From positions 62,001-126,000 of the forward strand of contig NJFT01000057.1 in NCBI GenBank assembly GCA_002221725.1: 64,000 bases of DNA. The letters run 5' to 3'. The stretch comes from Scedosporium boydii (taxonomy: Eukaryota; Ascomycota; Sordariomycetes; Microascales; Microascaceae). Both the position numbers and the translations under genes were made by a program. The notes under the pieces were generated by a model that did not search any database, had not been told where the DNA came from, and worked only from the letters and a program-made list of their open reading frames with translations. Positions 36,987 through 47,306 of the stretch are shown piece after piece; positions within the stretch are counted from its first letter, which is position 1, and the number at the start of each line of letters is the position of its first letter.

Positions 36987-39098
36987 ATGGCCGGCTTTCC
37001 CAAGCTCTTCAAGACAACCCCAAAACGAGACGAAACTGGGAAACCCCCATCCTCCCCAGCGGGCGATGTCACCGATGCGGAACCGAGCCAAGATTCCGAG
37101 CCTTCTCCCACTGAGAACAGCCATGAGACAAAACCTCCCAGCGTCACAAATGACTCCGAAGCTCAGGGCACGCAAGACCAGCATCAATACCCTACCGGCA
37201 TCAAGCTCGTCCTGATTCTATTCTCGCTTATGACTAGCACCTTCCTTATTGCCTTGGTATGAATATCCCATCCTTCATATCCTCTCCCACAGCTTATCCC
37301 GTCTCTCTCCTCCAAACTGCTAACATCTTCTCTAGGACCGTCTCATCATCGCAACCGCCATCCCCCAGATCACAGATGACTTCCACTCCGTCACTGACGT
37401 AGGCTGGTACGGTAGCGTCTACCTACTCGCGAACGGTGCGCTCCAGCTCACGTACGGCAAGCTGTACACTTTCTGGAACATCAAGACCGTCTTCATCGTC
37501 ACTGTAATACTCTTCGAGATCGGCTCGGCAATCTGTGGTGCTGCGACCGGGTCTGTCATGTTTATTATCGGGAGAGCCATTGCAGGTGTTGCTTCTGCTG
37601 GTCTCTTTTCTGGATCGGTAAGTTTACCCTCTCCTCCCTGTTTATCAATATCCCAATTTTTCTCTTGGGAACTTTTCTTCGGAGCGTGCTAACTCTATAC
37701 TTTCCGACCTTAAGGTCGTCATCCTAGTCAACTCGATGCCCCTCCAAAAACGCCCTCTCGCCCAAGGCCTATTCGGGGCCGTCTTCGGCATCGCCTCCGT
37801 CGCCGGCCCTCTCCTTGGCGGCGCCCTCACCACCCACGCCACATGGAGATGGTGCTTCTATATCAACATTCCCTTCGGGGCCGTCGCTATTGCGGTCATC
37901 TTCTTTCTCCTCAAGGTTCCTCCGACGCATGCTCAGGTACCACAACCAGGCGATACAACCGAGTCGGATGAGGTCGCCGCGGGCGAAAGGCCGCATAGGT
38001 CTCGAATGTGGGCAAAGTTGAGGCAGTTGGACTTTGTGGGTATGAGTGCTTTTTTGCCTGGGATCGTGTGTTTGCTTCTCGCGTTGCAGTGGGGAGGTGT
38101 TGTGCATGCTGTAAGTCTCTCCTTACCCCCCTCCCAAATCTATTAAGAGATTAAACGCTAATTAGGAGCTTCTGTTACAGTGGAATAGCGCTGTCATAAT
38201 TGCCCTTCTTGTCGTCGCCGGAGTCCTCCTGATAGCCTTCGTCATCATCCAAGTTCTCCTCCCAGAAACAGCAACAGTGCCCCCGCGTATCATCACCTCC
38301 TCCCGTACCATGGCCGCCGCCACTTTTCTGACTTTCTGCATGGGTGCCCACATGATGATCATGGTCTACTTTCTCCCCATCTGGTTCCAAGCCATCCAAG
38401 GTTCCTCGGCCTTCCAATCCGGTCTCAAAACCCTGCCCCTCACACTCTCCCTCATCATCGGTGGCATTGCCTCCGGCGGCGTCATCTCTAAAACGGGCCC
38501 ATACCTACCGTCTTTGTTCACCGGCGTGCTTCTCACCGTAGCCGGGGCGGCCCTCCTCATGACCCTCAAGCCCGACTCCCCCTCCAAGGAATGGATAGGC
38601 TACCAGGTACTTTACGGCTTCGGCCTCGGCTTCTCCTTCCAGGTTCCGAATATTGCCGCGCAGACTGTCCTTCCGCACAGGGACGTGCCCGTCGGTACCG
38701 CTCTCGTCATCTTCGGCCAGCAGTTGGGAGGTTCCGTCTTCGTGTCTATCGGGCAGAGCGTTTTCTCGTCGGAGCTGTTGAAGCGGTTATCGGGTATAGA
38801 AGGGTTCGATACCGATGTGCTGCGGAATACGGGAGCTACGACTTTGGCTGGCTCCGCGCCCGTGGAACTTAGGGACAGGGTGTTGAACGGGTATAATGGG
38901 GCCTTGAGCAGGGTGTTTATGGTGGGACTTATTGTGGCGTGTGTGGCTGTTTTGTTTGCGCTGTGCATGGAGTGGCGGAGTGTGAAGGAGAAGCAGAAGA
39001 ATGGGGAGAAGGGAGTCGGTGGGGTGGACAAGGCCGAAGACAAGAAGGTTGGGGATAAGACCGCTGAGAAGAGCCCATCTACAAAAGGTGAGGTCTAG
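36987..39098 (+). CDS. MFS drug/H+ antiporter, DHA2 (14-helix) family
   Basis: Plasma-membrane proton-coupled exporter, 621 residues. Exons 36987-37256, 37336-37617, 37715-38110 and 38181-39098; all joins phase 0, introns 79, 97 and 70 nt. A hydrophilic N-terminus of about 70 residues precedes TM1. Family marks: DRLIIATAIPQITDDF after TM1 (the usual Thr of DxTI is Leu here), the GRAIAGVASAGLFSGS stretch of TM4, and the antiporter motif C in GPLLGGALTTHATWRWCFYI, followed by INIPFG. A charged loop precedes TM7, and the C-terminal tail is Lys/Asp/Glu-rich. Typical relatives export mycotoxins or drugs. The neighbouring Zn2Cys6 regulator suggests local control, but no biosynthetic genes are present, so the substrate is unknown. 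Confidence 0.94.
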
Positions 39099-41559
39099 TT
39101 GAAAATAAACGGACTTGGGTGAAATCAAGATAGAGGCTGGATATATCACGAATGGTGGGAAAGGTAAGTCTTAAGAGGTAAAGGGAAACAAAACAGGTGT
39201 CGGAGATGACAGGAACTCACTCCGCTTAGCATATTTCAATACACCAAGGTAATGATAATGGGATTCCACTCCAAATAAACCACAATTAAACAGTATCGTT
39301 TAGCCCTATCCTCAACGCCAAGTAAAAAGGGCAGCTTTTCTCAGACAAAAGTGTGTATTTCCTATTCCATAATTCCGTATCCTCCAATGACCCATCAGAA
39401 ACACTCTGCAGACAGAAATCAGACAAGCGTTGACACCAGAGATCTTAATATCACTTACCCAGATCCAGCTATTCCCATATTGTAACTTGGAAGGTCATCG
39501 AACGGTAGAAGTTAGTGCCAGTAAAGTGGGGGTAACTGCTCCTAGTAAATAGCCTCAACAGCGGTTACAAGAGTAGGTATCATCAAGGCGAAAACCGCCG
39601 TAAAAGCCACCCATAGAACGAATCCGCCCTGCACACGCATGTCGCGTGTGTATTGACCAGGGAAGAACCGGCCTCTATTGCAGGTAAAGGTAGGTCGTGT
39701 CGAGTTAGAGATTTTGGCGTGGGTTTCATATAAGAATGCGAAGTGGCAATGTTGTTTCGAGTTAGAATAGACCTATGGATGAATTTGCTAGATATCAATT
39801 TTGATGTAGATGATATTCGTTACTGCTCAATGGCAAGATCCCTCCTCTTGTTCGTTTCTCTGCCAGGTAGGACAGAGAAGAAAGCTACCCTCTCTGTGAA
39901 TGCTATCCTCCTTCCTGGTTAAGTCCCTTCTTTGTTCATTCCCACCCCATCAATCAATTTGCCAGCACTGCTGGTCTTCCTCTGCGAACTTGAAACTAGT
40001 CTCGATTGCCCTGGTCTCGTCGACGTTTCCTATCGCGGAAGCGCTCGTGCAGGGCATCAAAACAGGGAATGAAGCAACTAAACGGGGCTAAGAGACAGAG
40101 GCCGCAGTAGAAGGCGCAAACAAAGAAGCGTTCCTCTCCGGGCGAAAGGTAACACATTTTCGACTGCGTAAAAATTTGAGATGAAAGGTTGCGGTTCTTG
40201 CTCTGCACTCTGTATGAGTACCAATTGTAAGAGTGTTTGCGGATCAAAGTTGCGAGTATGGTGTAGTTGTGTAGTTGTGTGGTAGTCTTGAAGTATGGAA
40301 ACTAGATGTTGACGAGATCCCAGACAGACTTGATGGTCTGGAGATTTCGAGGCTTCTTATATGCAGCCGTTCGAGTTAGGATAAAGATCCAAGATAGGAG
40401 GCCGGCCCCATTGATCTCGGCATTCATTATCCTATACACCAGGACAAGTCAGTGTCTCAAATCCATATCAGTTAAACAAATGCTAGGCTACCCTCCTCCT
40501 TTGTTTAACGAGCTCTACAAGGCACCTCCCCTCCTTCCCTTTATTCCCTTTCATGAAGCATCATACCATTCGTCAGTGCCCTCCTTCATCTATGAAGAAC
40601 ACACCTTGTCTCCATATTCCCCTTCCTCACATCGGCTATCTAGGACTCTTTCACCGATATTACTACCCTTGCGATGACATTGACGATTAGGCCAGCAAGA
40701 AGGCTTCAGCCATCAATGATGGCCTGACTTCCAATAGTCAAGTCCGACGTTGGTTGATCAAGCTGGTTAGTTCTCCAAGGCCACAAATGAAGATGGCTCT
40801 CTCTGCCCTCGGGTATCGAGTCGAGACGGTGGACTCCGGCGCTCTAAACGTCTAGCGTTGGGGTGGCAGTCCCCAAACCTAAGGAACTCCCGGCTATGAT
40901 ATATAGCATCAGCATTCAGACATCGTCTGTCTAGGTGCGGTATTGGCTTCTCTCATACATGGCTTCTTGAGAGAAGTGGGATGTGACACACATCAAATTA
41001 ATCCACCGAGTCAACTTGCAATACATACCATATTGCGCATACGTTGTGGTTCGAGCAGATGAGCGAGATGGTCAGGCGGATCGAAATGCAAAAGATCCAT
41101 GTAATCCTCGACGCCTCCGTTTCCCACAGCCTTGGTGGATGTGCCAAGGGGATGACATCGACTATGTTCTATACGCCGATGATTCGGGGACACACTAAGG
41201 AGTATGTATGAATGACGGCGTACTTCAAAACGCGAGCAAGAGTTTTCCAGTAGCTGTTTGTATTCTTAATAATTTAAGATCATCTTCCTTATATACAGCG
41301 ATACGACAAGACACGTCGTACAGCAGTATCTGTACCCGGATATAAGCAACGCCATATGCTCTAGCTATGTTGGGTTTGAGTTACCCAACAAGAAAGAAAA
41401 AAAAAAGGTTCATATCTACTTTGTCTTCGTGTCATAGGGTAGAAAGTAACTGTTCTGGTGCTGCGGCGAGTCTAAAATCCATAAGATCAACATCTCAAGC
41501 TGGGGTTTACACGCAACCATGTTTATTCGTATGCAGCACATACCAGAGTAAAGTCGATC
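39099..41559. other. Gene-free spacer with LTR-like hairpin
   Basis: No gene supported. AATAAAC at 39104-39110 may be the polyadenylation signal of the transporter gene. Near 41368-41390 a perfect hairpin and an A-rich run occur, preceded by a TTATATA box (41288-41296 region). See findings. Confidence 0.45.
41368..41390. repeat. Perfect 8-bp inverted repeat (hairpin), LTR-end-like
   Basis: TGTTGGGT, a 7-nt loop, then ACCCAACA, followed by an A-rich tract. TGTTGGG...CCCAACA termini are common in copia-type LTRs, but the rest of an LTR and its target-site duplication were not found. Confidence 0.6.
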
Positions 41560-42024
41560 CTATTCACATCGTGGGCATCTGCCAGCAACCATTGTCGTTC
41601 CAAAAGGCAACTTCCAGTCTGTAATCGTGTTGCATGCCATGTCAGTTCCGTACGGAACAGTCTTCTTGTTGCTGCAGTCAAGTTTTGCAACAACGTCCTC
41701 AGGCATGGGGGGCTGTGATTCGGTTATAACGCGTATGTCATAAAAGATGTGGTTGCCATCTTCCGGTAATGTGCAGAGGCGGTACTTCATGGGGACTTTG
41801 AGGACGACACACATGCTGATAAATATAAAAGATGCTGCGAAATAATGCCAAAATAATCCAACGGGCGCGGGGCCGAGAGAACGAGAACTGAAAGAGTGCA
41901 GAGGACGCGGCCGGACTGTATCATCCAAGCCAGCTGGCATTGAAAGCTTCGTGCATGAGGGACTCGTGAGATTTCTAGCCGGTGCCCGTCGTTCCCCGAT
42001 AGGGATAATGATCGGGAGGCTCAT
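41560..42024 (-). CDS. Doubtful small cysteine-containing protein
   Basis: ATG-initiated frame of 154 residues. The last 84 residues, from an internal Met at 41814, look most protein-like: six cysteines (a final C-x2-C before the stop), balanced composition and a TLPEDG...YDIRVI stretch. A hydrophobic segment precedes this Met. The DNA for residues 25-60 is pyrimidine-rich and could instead be a promoter, with translation starting at the internal Met. No family recognised and no intron evidence. Treat the start as undecided. Confidence 0.35.
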   Translation of the reverse strand: MSLPIIIPIGERRAPARNLTSPSCTKLSMPAGLDDTVRPRPLHSFSSRSLGPAPVGLFWHYFAASFIFISMCVVLKVPMKYRLCTLPEDGNHIFYDIRVITESQPPMPEDVVAKLDCSNKKTVPYGTDMACNTITDWKLPFGTTMVAGRCPRCE

Positions 42025-42060
42025 CCCCTCTTCTTCCCCGCAGCCGTGGTCGCACGACAC

Positions 42061-42429
42061 AGCCTCTCAGTTCAGCGCCGCCTGCTGCAAACAATGAACT
42101 TCCGGTCTGGTGTTTTCGCTGACATAAACTGGACAGGATCAATCCAACATTGAACCATCTCCACGTAGCATAGACCTAGTGACGGAACTTGTTTGTTTTC
42201 CCTGGACGGAAAAGCATCATCGCCAACTCTCTATGGCCCAAGATGAGCAGGTCATTGGCAGCAAACTTATCGCAGCTCGAGGTGCAACTCGACAGCCCTC
42301 AAAATGTTCAGAACGCCGGCCTTTTCCATATTCGCCACGCAATAATGAAAAGAATCAACAGGCCGGGACCCAGCGCAGCCATGGGTATCTCGCGAGGTTG
42401 ATCAAGTTGATCAAGCTCTAGGCAGTGCA
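42061..42429. other. Spacer upstream of the small ORF and downstream of the kinase gene
   Basis: Nothing distinct seen. A short direct repeat GTTGATCAA/GTTGATCAA lies near 42399-42416, in the likely 3' region of the kinase gene. Confidence 0.4.
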
Positions 42430-43363
42430 TTAGGCTGAGTAACTGTCTAGTCGAAAGGAATTGAACCACGTACCTAGCTCCTTCGCAGCTTCGTTGGCCG
42501 TATACTGGAACTCAGTCCAACATTTCTCAATCACCCGTCGTAAAGGCATTTCTATCCCTGATAGGTCAGGGAACTGCCCGTTGCGAAACCGTGAGTGTAT
42601 TTCTGAATCGGTTAGTCCTTCGAAGAGCAGCTCTCCACACTCGAGCTCGAAGAGGACCGTTCCCAGCGCAAATAGGTCGTCCCGCTTGCTTGGGTTCTCT
42701 TGAAGCCATCGTGGATTACAGTAACGTGTCCCGTGAGCGACGTAGCAGCGGCCACCATCGAGCCCGGAGCCGGCGAAATCACAGAGCACGATGTCTCCAT
42801 TCTTACTAAGGAGAAAGTTATGCAGGCCGAAGTCGCCATGTACGATGTCCAGAGAGTGAACGTATGCCAGAGAACTTGCTGCCTGGTATTGTAGTCTGTA
42901 TCAAATGTCAGCTAGCTGGGTCGAGGGTGAGGAGAGGACATGTGTAGATAAGAACTGACAGCCGGCGTCGACGCGTGGGTAAGCTGGGGATTTCCTTGAT
43001 ACAGTCCCTGGCACTCCCTCTTGGATGGTATTCAAATAGAAGTGCGCATTTTAGTAGTTTGCAGCTAGGTGGGCTCTGGCCAAGGCATCGGAGAATATGA
43101 GGATGTCTACCAATACGATCATACGCCGCCTTCTCATTCTCATGCAAGTCCTGTGGGAAAAAGGGCGATACCGCGGGTACCTTGGCGACAATGTTGGTGT
43201 TTCGAATTCGAAAGACCTCTGACGATACACCGAGCCCGACACCCTCGAGATCGGCCCGAGAGAGAGCAGTAAAGTCTAATGGCGGCGTGTCCATGGCTGA
43301 AGATGACCTTGAATCGTGAGACGACGCGGGTTGACCACCTATTTTGGGAAGGGATGTATTCAT
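42430..43363 (-). CDS. Small serine/threonine protein kinase
   Basis: Kinase domain only, 289 residues, from exons 42960-43363 and 42430-42895. The 64-nt intron has an unusual GTCAGT donor and a TACAG acceptor, but joining restores the catalytic domain through Leu135. Visible elements: Gly-rich loop GVGLGVSSEV at 41-50, the AxK lysine as Val-Ala-Lys (K61), a Glu in the following helix (E75 or E77), the catalytic loop HGDFGLHNFLL with D156 and N161 (His-Gly-Asp replaces His-Arg-Asp), DFA in place of DFG at 174-176, and the Asp-Leu-Phe-Ala-Leu-Gly stretch of helix F near 208. Fungi have an expanded group of such HGD kinases. All catalytic residues are present, so activity is plausible. A GTACGT near the 3' end could start another intron and change the last ~15 residues. 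The gene is divergent from the 43838 gene. Confidence 0.8.
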
Positions 43364-43837
43364 AAATTATGTAATCACCCATGGGCGAGCTCAAAGTCAA
43401 TTGATGAAGAACTACGAAGGATTAGGCCTGAGCTCAGGGACGACGACACCGCTACCTCTTAAAACAGGCCCCTGAGAAACCGACGTTATCGGCCTTGTTT
43501 GCCCTGCCGCCCAGTATTTACCAAGCGCTGCCTTTCTTGAAACAGAGCGCATCGGCTCTGGAGATCAACCCAATCTGCTCGCACGATGCAGTCTCGGTGA
43601 CTAAGCAATCTCATGTTGCTGCCTGGCACGATTGAACGGAGCGGAGGAACAATTGAAACCAACGGAGGGGGCGCAGCAAACCATGTTGTCGCCTTGTTTT
43701 TCTCAGGCGTTTGACGTCTCTGATCCATTTCTCTCTTTCTGTTATATTTGATATCCAGTGTTTTTCTAATTTCCGTTGACACCAAGGCGGAGGCAAACAA
43801 CATCTTCGCGAAGTCTGCTGCGAAACACACCTCCAAG
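43364..43837. promoter_or_regulatory. Shared divergent promoter region
   Basis: 474 bases between the start codons of the kinase (minus) and the membrane protein gene (plus), so both promoters must fit here. The plus-side open frame continues upstream of 43838 but has no ATG before it. Confidence 0.5.
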
Positions 43838-45145
43838 ATGACCAAGGTCGACGACGCCAAGAACCCTCTCTTGGCCCACCCGCCCGTCATCCCCCACGGC
43901 GAATCCTCCGTCTCCAGCGCCCCAGCCTACACCGACTACACAGCCGACACCACCCTCACAGAGCCCTACCGCGACGGCGACGATGTCGACGATGTGGTAG
44001 ATCTCCCACCGCGGTACACCGACCTCCCGCCGGAGCCTCCGCTGACCGCGCCCCTGGTCCCCCTCCACTCGCCTGTCAAGCCGATCAAATGCTACGGCAG
44101 CCCCGAAGAAGGCAATGAAGCCTACATGGACCCGAGGCTGGACGAGGACCCGGAGTACCTGCAGCAGTGGCTAGAGTACCTGGCCGAATTCCCACCTCGG
44201 CCGTTTATCCGGATCGAGGGGGAGCACACGGAGACGGAGCGGAAGAAGGACAAAGATGAGAGGAAGACGGTGGTGGATTTCGACGTCAAGCTTGAGCTTA
44301 CAGCGTTTTTGTACCGCGATGTGAAGACGCGGAACGCGTGGCGCACTGTGAGAACAGTGGAGAACACCGAGAACGTCCGGCGTGGGACGGTCTTGAGGAA
44401 GAGGGCCAAGGGGTACAGGTGTCAGAGGAGTCGGAGGGACACGGGGCCCATCAGTCTCGGTGACGACGGGGAGTCGGCGGAGCCGAAGCCTTCTTTGATG
44501 GAGTGGTGCCATCGGTACTGTGCCAGCCACGCCGGACTGAAGACTTTTGTCCTCCGGCGCCGTGTTTTGGGAATCGATGAGAGGTGGCTCAAGGGCCGTA
44601 TTGATTCCCTTGTCCGCGAGACGGGATACCGCGGTAGAGTCCGTGTCTCGATCCCCGTCGTGGCCGAATCGGCTACGGTATATAGCTCGGGCAAGGTCAA
44701 TGAGCTGCGGCTCACGCGATGGGTGCGCTGGCTGTTTTACCTCACCCTCATGTTCCTCTTTGCTTGGCCGTACCTCTTCTTCCGGACGAAGAGGTTCGAG
44801 GTGCTCGTGGTGGATTGGGAGTTTTCGAGGCCCGTGAACCCCGAGGAAAGGGAGGAGAATGGTGATGGTGGTAGTAATAGTAGGAGGAGAACCGGCGGAG
44901 ATATCGTTGGTGAGCAGGAGAGAGAGTTTGCGTCAGTGAGCGAGGAGGGGTTGATTAGTATCTGGGCGAGGGCTATTCAGAAGGCCGTTATTTCGAGGAG
45001 ACAGGGGGTGTTGGATCAGAGGGATCTGGGTTGGGAGGAGATGAATACTGCGTTTGATGGGGTTGGCGGCCAGGGGGTTATCGGGACTGTAGTTGGGGCG
45101 ATGGGGCTCGTTCAGAGGCAGTTCGGCTGGGGAGGTGATACGTAG
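43838..45145 (+). CDS. Conserved fungal protein with one membrane segment, function unknown
   Basis: Single exon, 435 residues, starting at ATG 43838 (context CAAGATGAC). The open frame extends 90 nt upstream but without an ATG. The N-terminal ~110 residues are Pro/Asp/Glu-rich with PPRYTDLPPEPP-like runs. A conserved-looking globular part follows (FPPRPFIRIEGEHTETERKK, then VDFDVKLELTAFLYRDV) and a Cys/His-containing block (WCHRYCASHAGLKTFVLRR). One strongly hydrophobic helix near residues 300-325 (WLFYLTLMFLFAWPYLFF) is flanked by Arg-rich sequence. The tail is acidic with a Gly-rich end. I recall similar unnamed proteins across filamentous ascomycetes, some labelled ABC transporter-like without an ATPase domain; no ATPase motif is present here. 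Function is not assigned. Confidence 0.8.
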   Translation: MTKVDDAKNPLLAHPPVIPHGESSVSSAPAYTDYTADTTLTEPYRDGDDVDDVVDLPPRYTDLPPEPPLTAPLVPLHSPVKPIKCYGSPEEGNEAYMDPRLDEDPEYLQQWLEYLAEFPPRPFIRIEGEHTETERKKDKDERKTVVDFDVKLELTAFLYRDVKTRNAWRTVRTVENTENVRRGTVLRKRAKGYRCQRSRRDTGPISLGDDGESAEPKPSLMEWCHRYCASHAGLKTFVLRRRVLGIDERWLKGRIDSLVRETGYRGRVRVSIPVVAESATVYSSGKVNELRLTRWVRWLFYLTLMFLFAWPYLFFRTKRFEVLVVDWEFSRPVNPEEREENGDGGSNSRRRTGGDIVGEQEREFASVSEEGLISIWARAIQKAVISRRQGVLDQRDLGWEEMNTAFDGVGGQGVIGTVVGAMGLVQRQFGWGGDT

Positions 45146-46101
45146 ATGAGGGAGGGCTATGGAGGGGATCGTGATGGGTTTACGGTTTTCCTTTTATCTC
45201 TCTCTCTCCCTCTTCCCTTTTTTTTTCTCCTTCTGGTTTCTCTTTTGTTTTCTTTTTTTCCTTTGTATGAGCGATGGCACTTGGATTCGGGTCTCGATAT
45301 TGATCTTGGTTTGGGATTGGACATTGTGGAAATGTCTGTGTTAATTAGTCGTGGGACTCTTGGCATCTGAAGGTCCATCACCACTCTGTGTAAATTGAAA
45401 TCTCCTTTTGCACCGAACGTCGCTTGAGCACGGCGGCTTTCCAAGACGAAGAGTCGCTCATAGGACATGTCAAGTGATCGGGGTGATGTCGGACCTAGAT
45501 GTCCCATCCTGACTTTGTTGAGCATACATCACGCTCGCTAAATCCTACCTCGAGGTTTGGACAATGTTTTAGTACTGTAAATAACATGTAAGGAACGCTT
45601 ACCATCTCTGCAAGATCGAGGCATCATCGACTCAAAAAATATTCAAACTCAAGCTAGAAATCTAGGAGTTCCTCGAATTCAAGTCCCTAGTTCTTGAGGC
45701 ATGCTGATGGACTTTTATCGAGATAACCATCGACGTGCGAACTTGGTGCTGTCTAAAACTATTACACCAATCTGATCTGATCTTGCTACTGGTATTAATT
45801 AGATGGCGGATGAGACGCAGTCGAACCAAGATCAAAAAAAGGTACAAGAAGTTGACTTGATCGCGATCGTGTCCGTCTTGATCACCGAAGTATCTGTAAG
45901 AGATTATTCAGTACTTCGTAACATCAATTCATCAATCAATTCGAACCCACCCCACTACGTCAGTCAAGCTTTATTACCCCGCCAAAATTTCGCGGGGCAA
46001 ACGAATAATGAGCAAAGTCGAAGAGCCAAAGTGGCATCAATCCTATTCAAACACCAACATCACATTCGGCCTCGAAAGGACAACCGTTGGTTTAAGCCGC
46101 C
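45146..46101. other. Spacer before the AAGAB-like gene
   Basis: A T/C-rich stretch at 45190-45260 follows the stop of the 43838 gene (3' untranslated region). One TACTTCGTA at 45912. No gene supported. Confidence 0.5.
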
Positions 46102-47306
46102 ATGTCGAACGAGGGAGTAGCCGAGATTACCAACCCGAGGAGGGTGCTAGCCGTGTCTCTGGAGGTATCGAGCCATCATCTCAGTCGCGTAGTAAAAGGT
46201 ATGTAGCCGACTCACCCATGAGTTAATCGTAAACTCATACAGGGGGAGAAAAATAAAATAAAATGAAATAGAAGCCAGGGAAGTTTTCAATTAACAACAC
46301 CGAACAGACCTCTCTGGAACTCATCCTAGCCCGTCTCCAACTCTCTCGGGAATAACTCATCCCCTCCCCTTAACAACCCCCTACTACACCACAACCCTCT
46401 CACTATGGCTTGACCTAATCGAAGACCCCGAGGATTGGGCGGAGACGTTCCTCTCGCCCGAGGCTAAGGAGGTTCTCGAGGCTCTTGGAGGCCTCGTTGT
46501 GGTGTTTGAGGTGCCAAAGAGTCGGGGCGACGCAAATACGAAACATGATGAGCAGCTCCTCATCGAGCATGTGGGAAGAGTAGTCAAGGACGGTTTAGGG
46601 GGATGGGGATGGGATGGAGTTGCCGTCGCTGTGGGTCTAGGGACCGATAGTGAGGGGGTTTGGGAGGATATGTGCTCCGAGGCGGGCATGGAGTTCATCC
46701 TCGTATCGGGGAACGATGCGGAAGGTGCCAGGAACGAGTTTGGAGGTGAGTTACACATTTACACATCACGGCCCTCTCTTCGAGAGAATCTACACGTCTA
46801 CAGTACTGACTGATACCTATCGAACAGAAAAGGTTGGAATTGCTCGCGCGCTCGAGGCGCTACAGGCAAATGACTGGACCGCTCTGCCGGCTACGGATGA
46901 CGATTACTTAAACGAGGACGAAGAGAGCGAGAGGACGGGGGCGAAAGATGTCCTGGATGATGAAGATGACGATTCCGACTTTGGCTTCTACGGTGACAAG
47001 AGCGATTTTGAAGGACTAAAGCAGGCCATTCTTGAAGCAACTCTTGAGAGGGAGGGCATCGACCTCGAGAATCTTGCAGAAACATCAGCGGAAGGCGCTG
47101 GAGAGAAAGGTCCTTCTAAAGAGAGCAAAGGGAAAGAGCCAGAAGATGAGGAAGCCGAGGAGGATATTAGCGAGGAGGATGTGCAAAAGATCGAGAGAAT
47201 GATGAGCAAGCTGAAGGCCGTACGGGAGATGGGAGAGGGTATGCCTGAGGAAGAGAGGAGGAGGTTGGCGAGACGCGCGGTCGACGAAGTCATGAAGGAG
47301 CTGTGA
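46102..47306 (+). CDS. Alpha/gamma-adaptin-binding protein p34 (AAGAB/Irc6-like)
   Basis: Homologue of the AP-1/AP-2 assembly chaperone p34/AAGAB (yeast Irc6 is the distant relative), cytosolic, acting in clathrin-coat assembly. Exons 46102-46198, 46308-46745 and 46828-47306 encode 337 residues; both introns (109 and 82 nt) are phase 1 with clean acceptors (CGAACAG in each). The N-terminal part begins RRVLAVSLEVSSHHLSRVVK, the start of the Ras-like pseudo-GTPase fold; then LWLDLIEDPEDWAETFLSPE and a hydrophobic strand LGGLVVVFEVP follow. The family signature GIARALEALQANDWTALP comes after intron 2, then an acidic linker and a C-terminal helix (EEDVQKIERMMSKLKAVREM ... RRLARRAVDEVMKEL) like the p34 C-terminus. 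AAAAT repeats fill part of intron 1. Recognition is from the family pattern. Confidence 0.85.
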
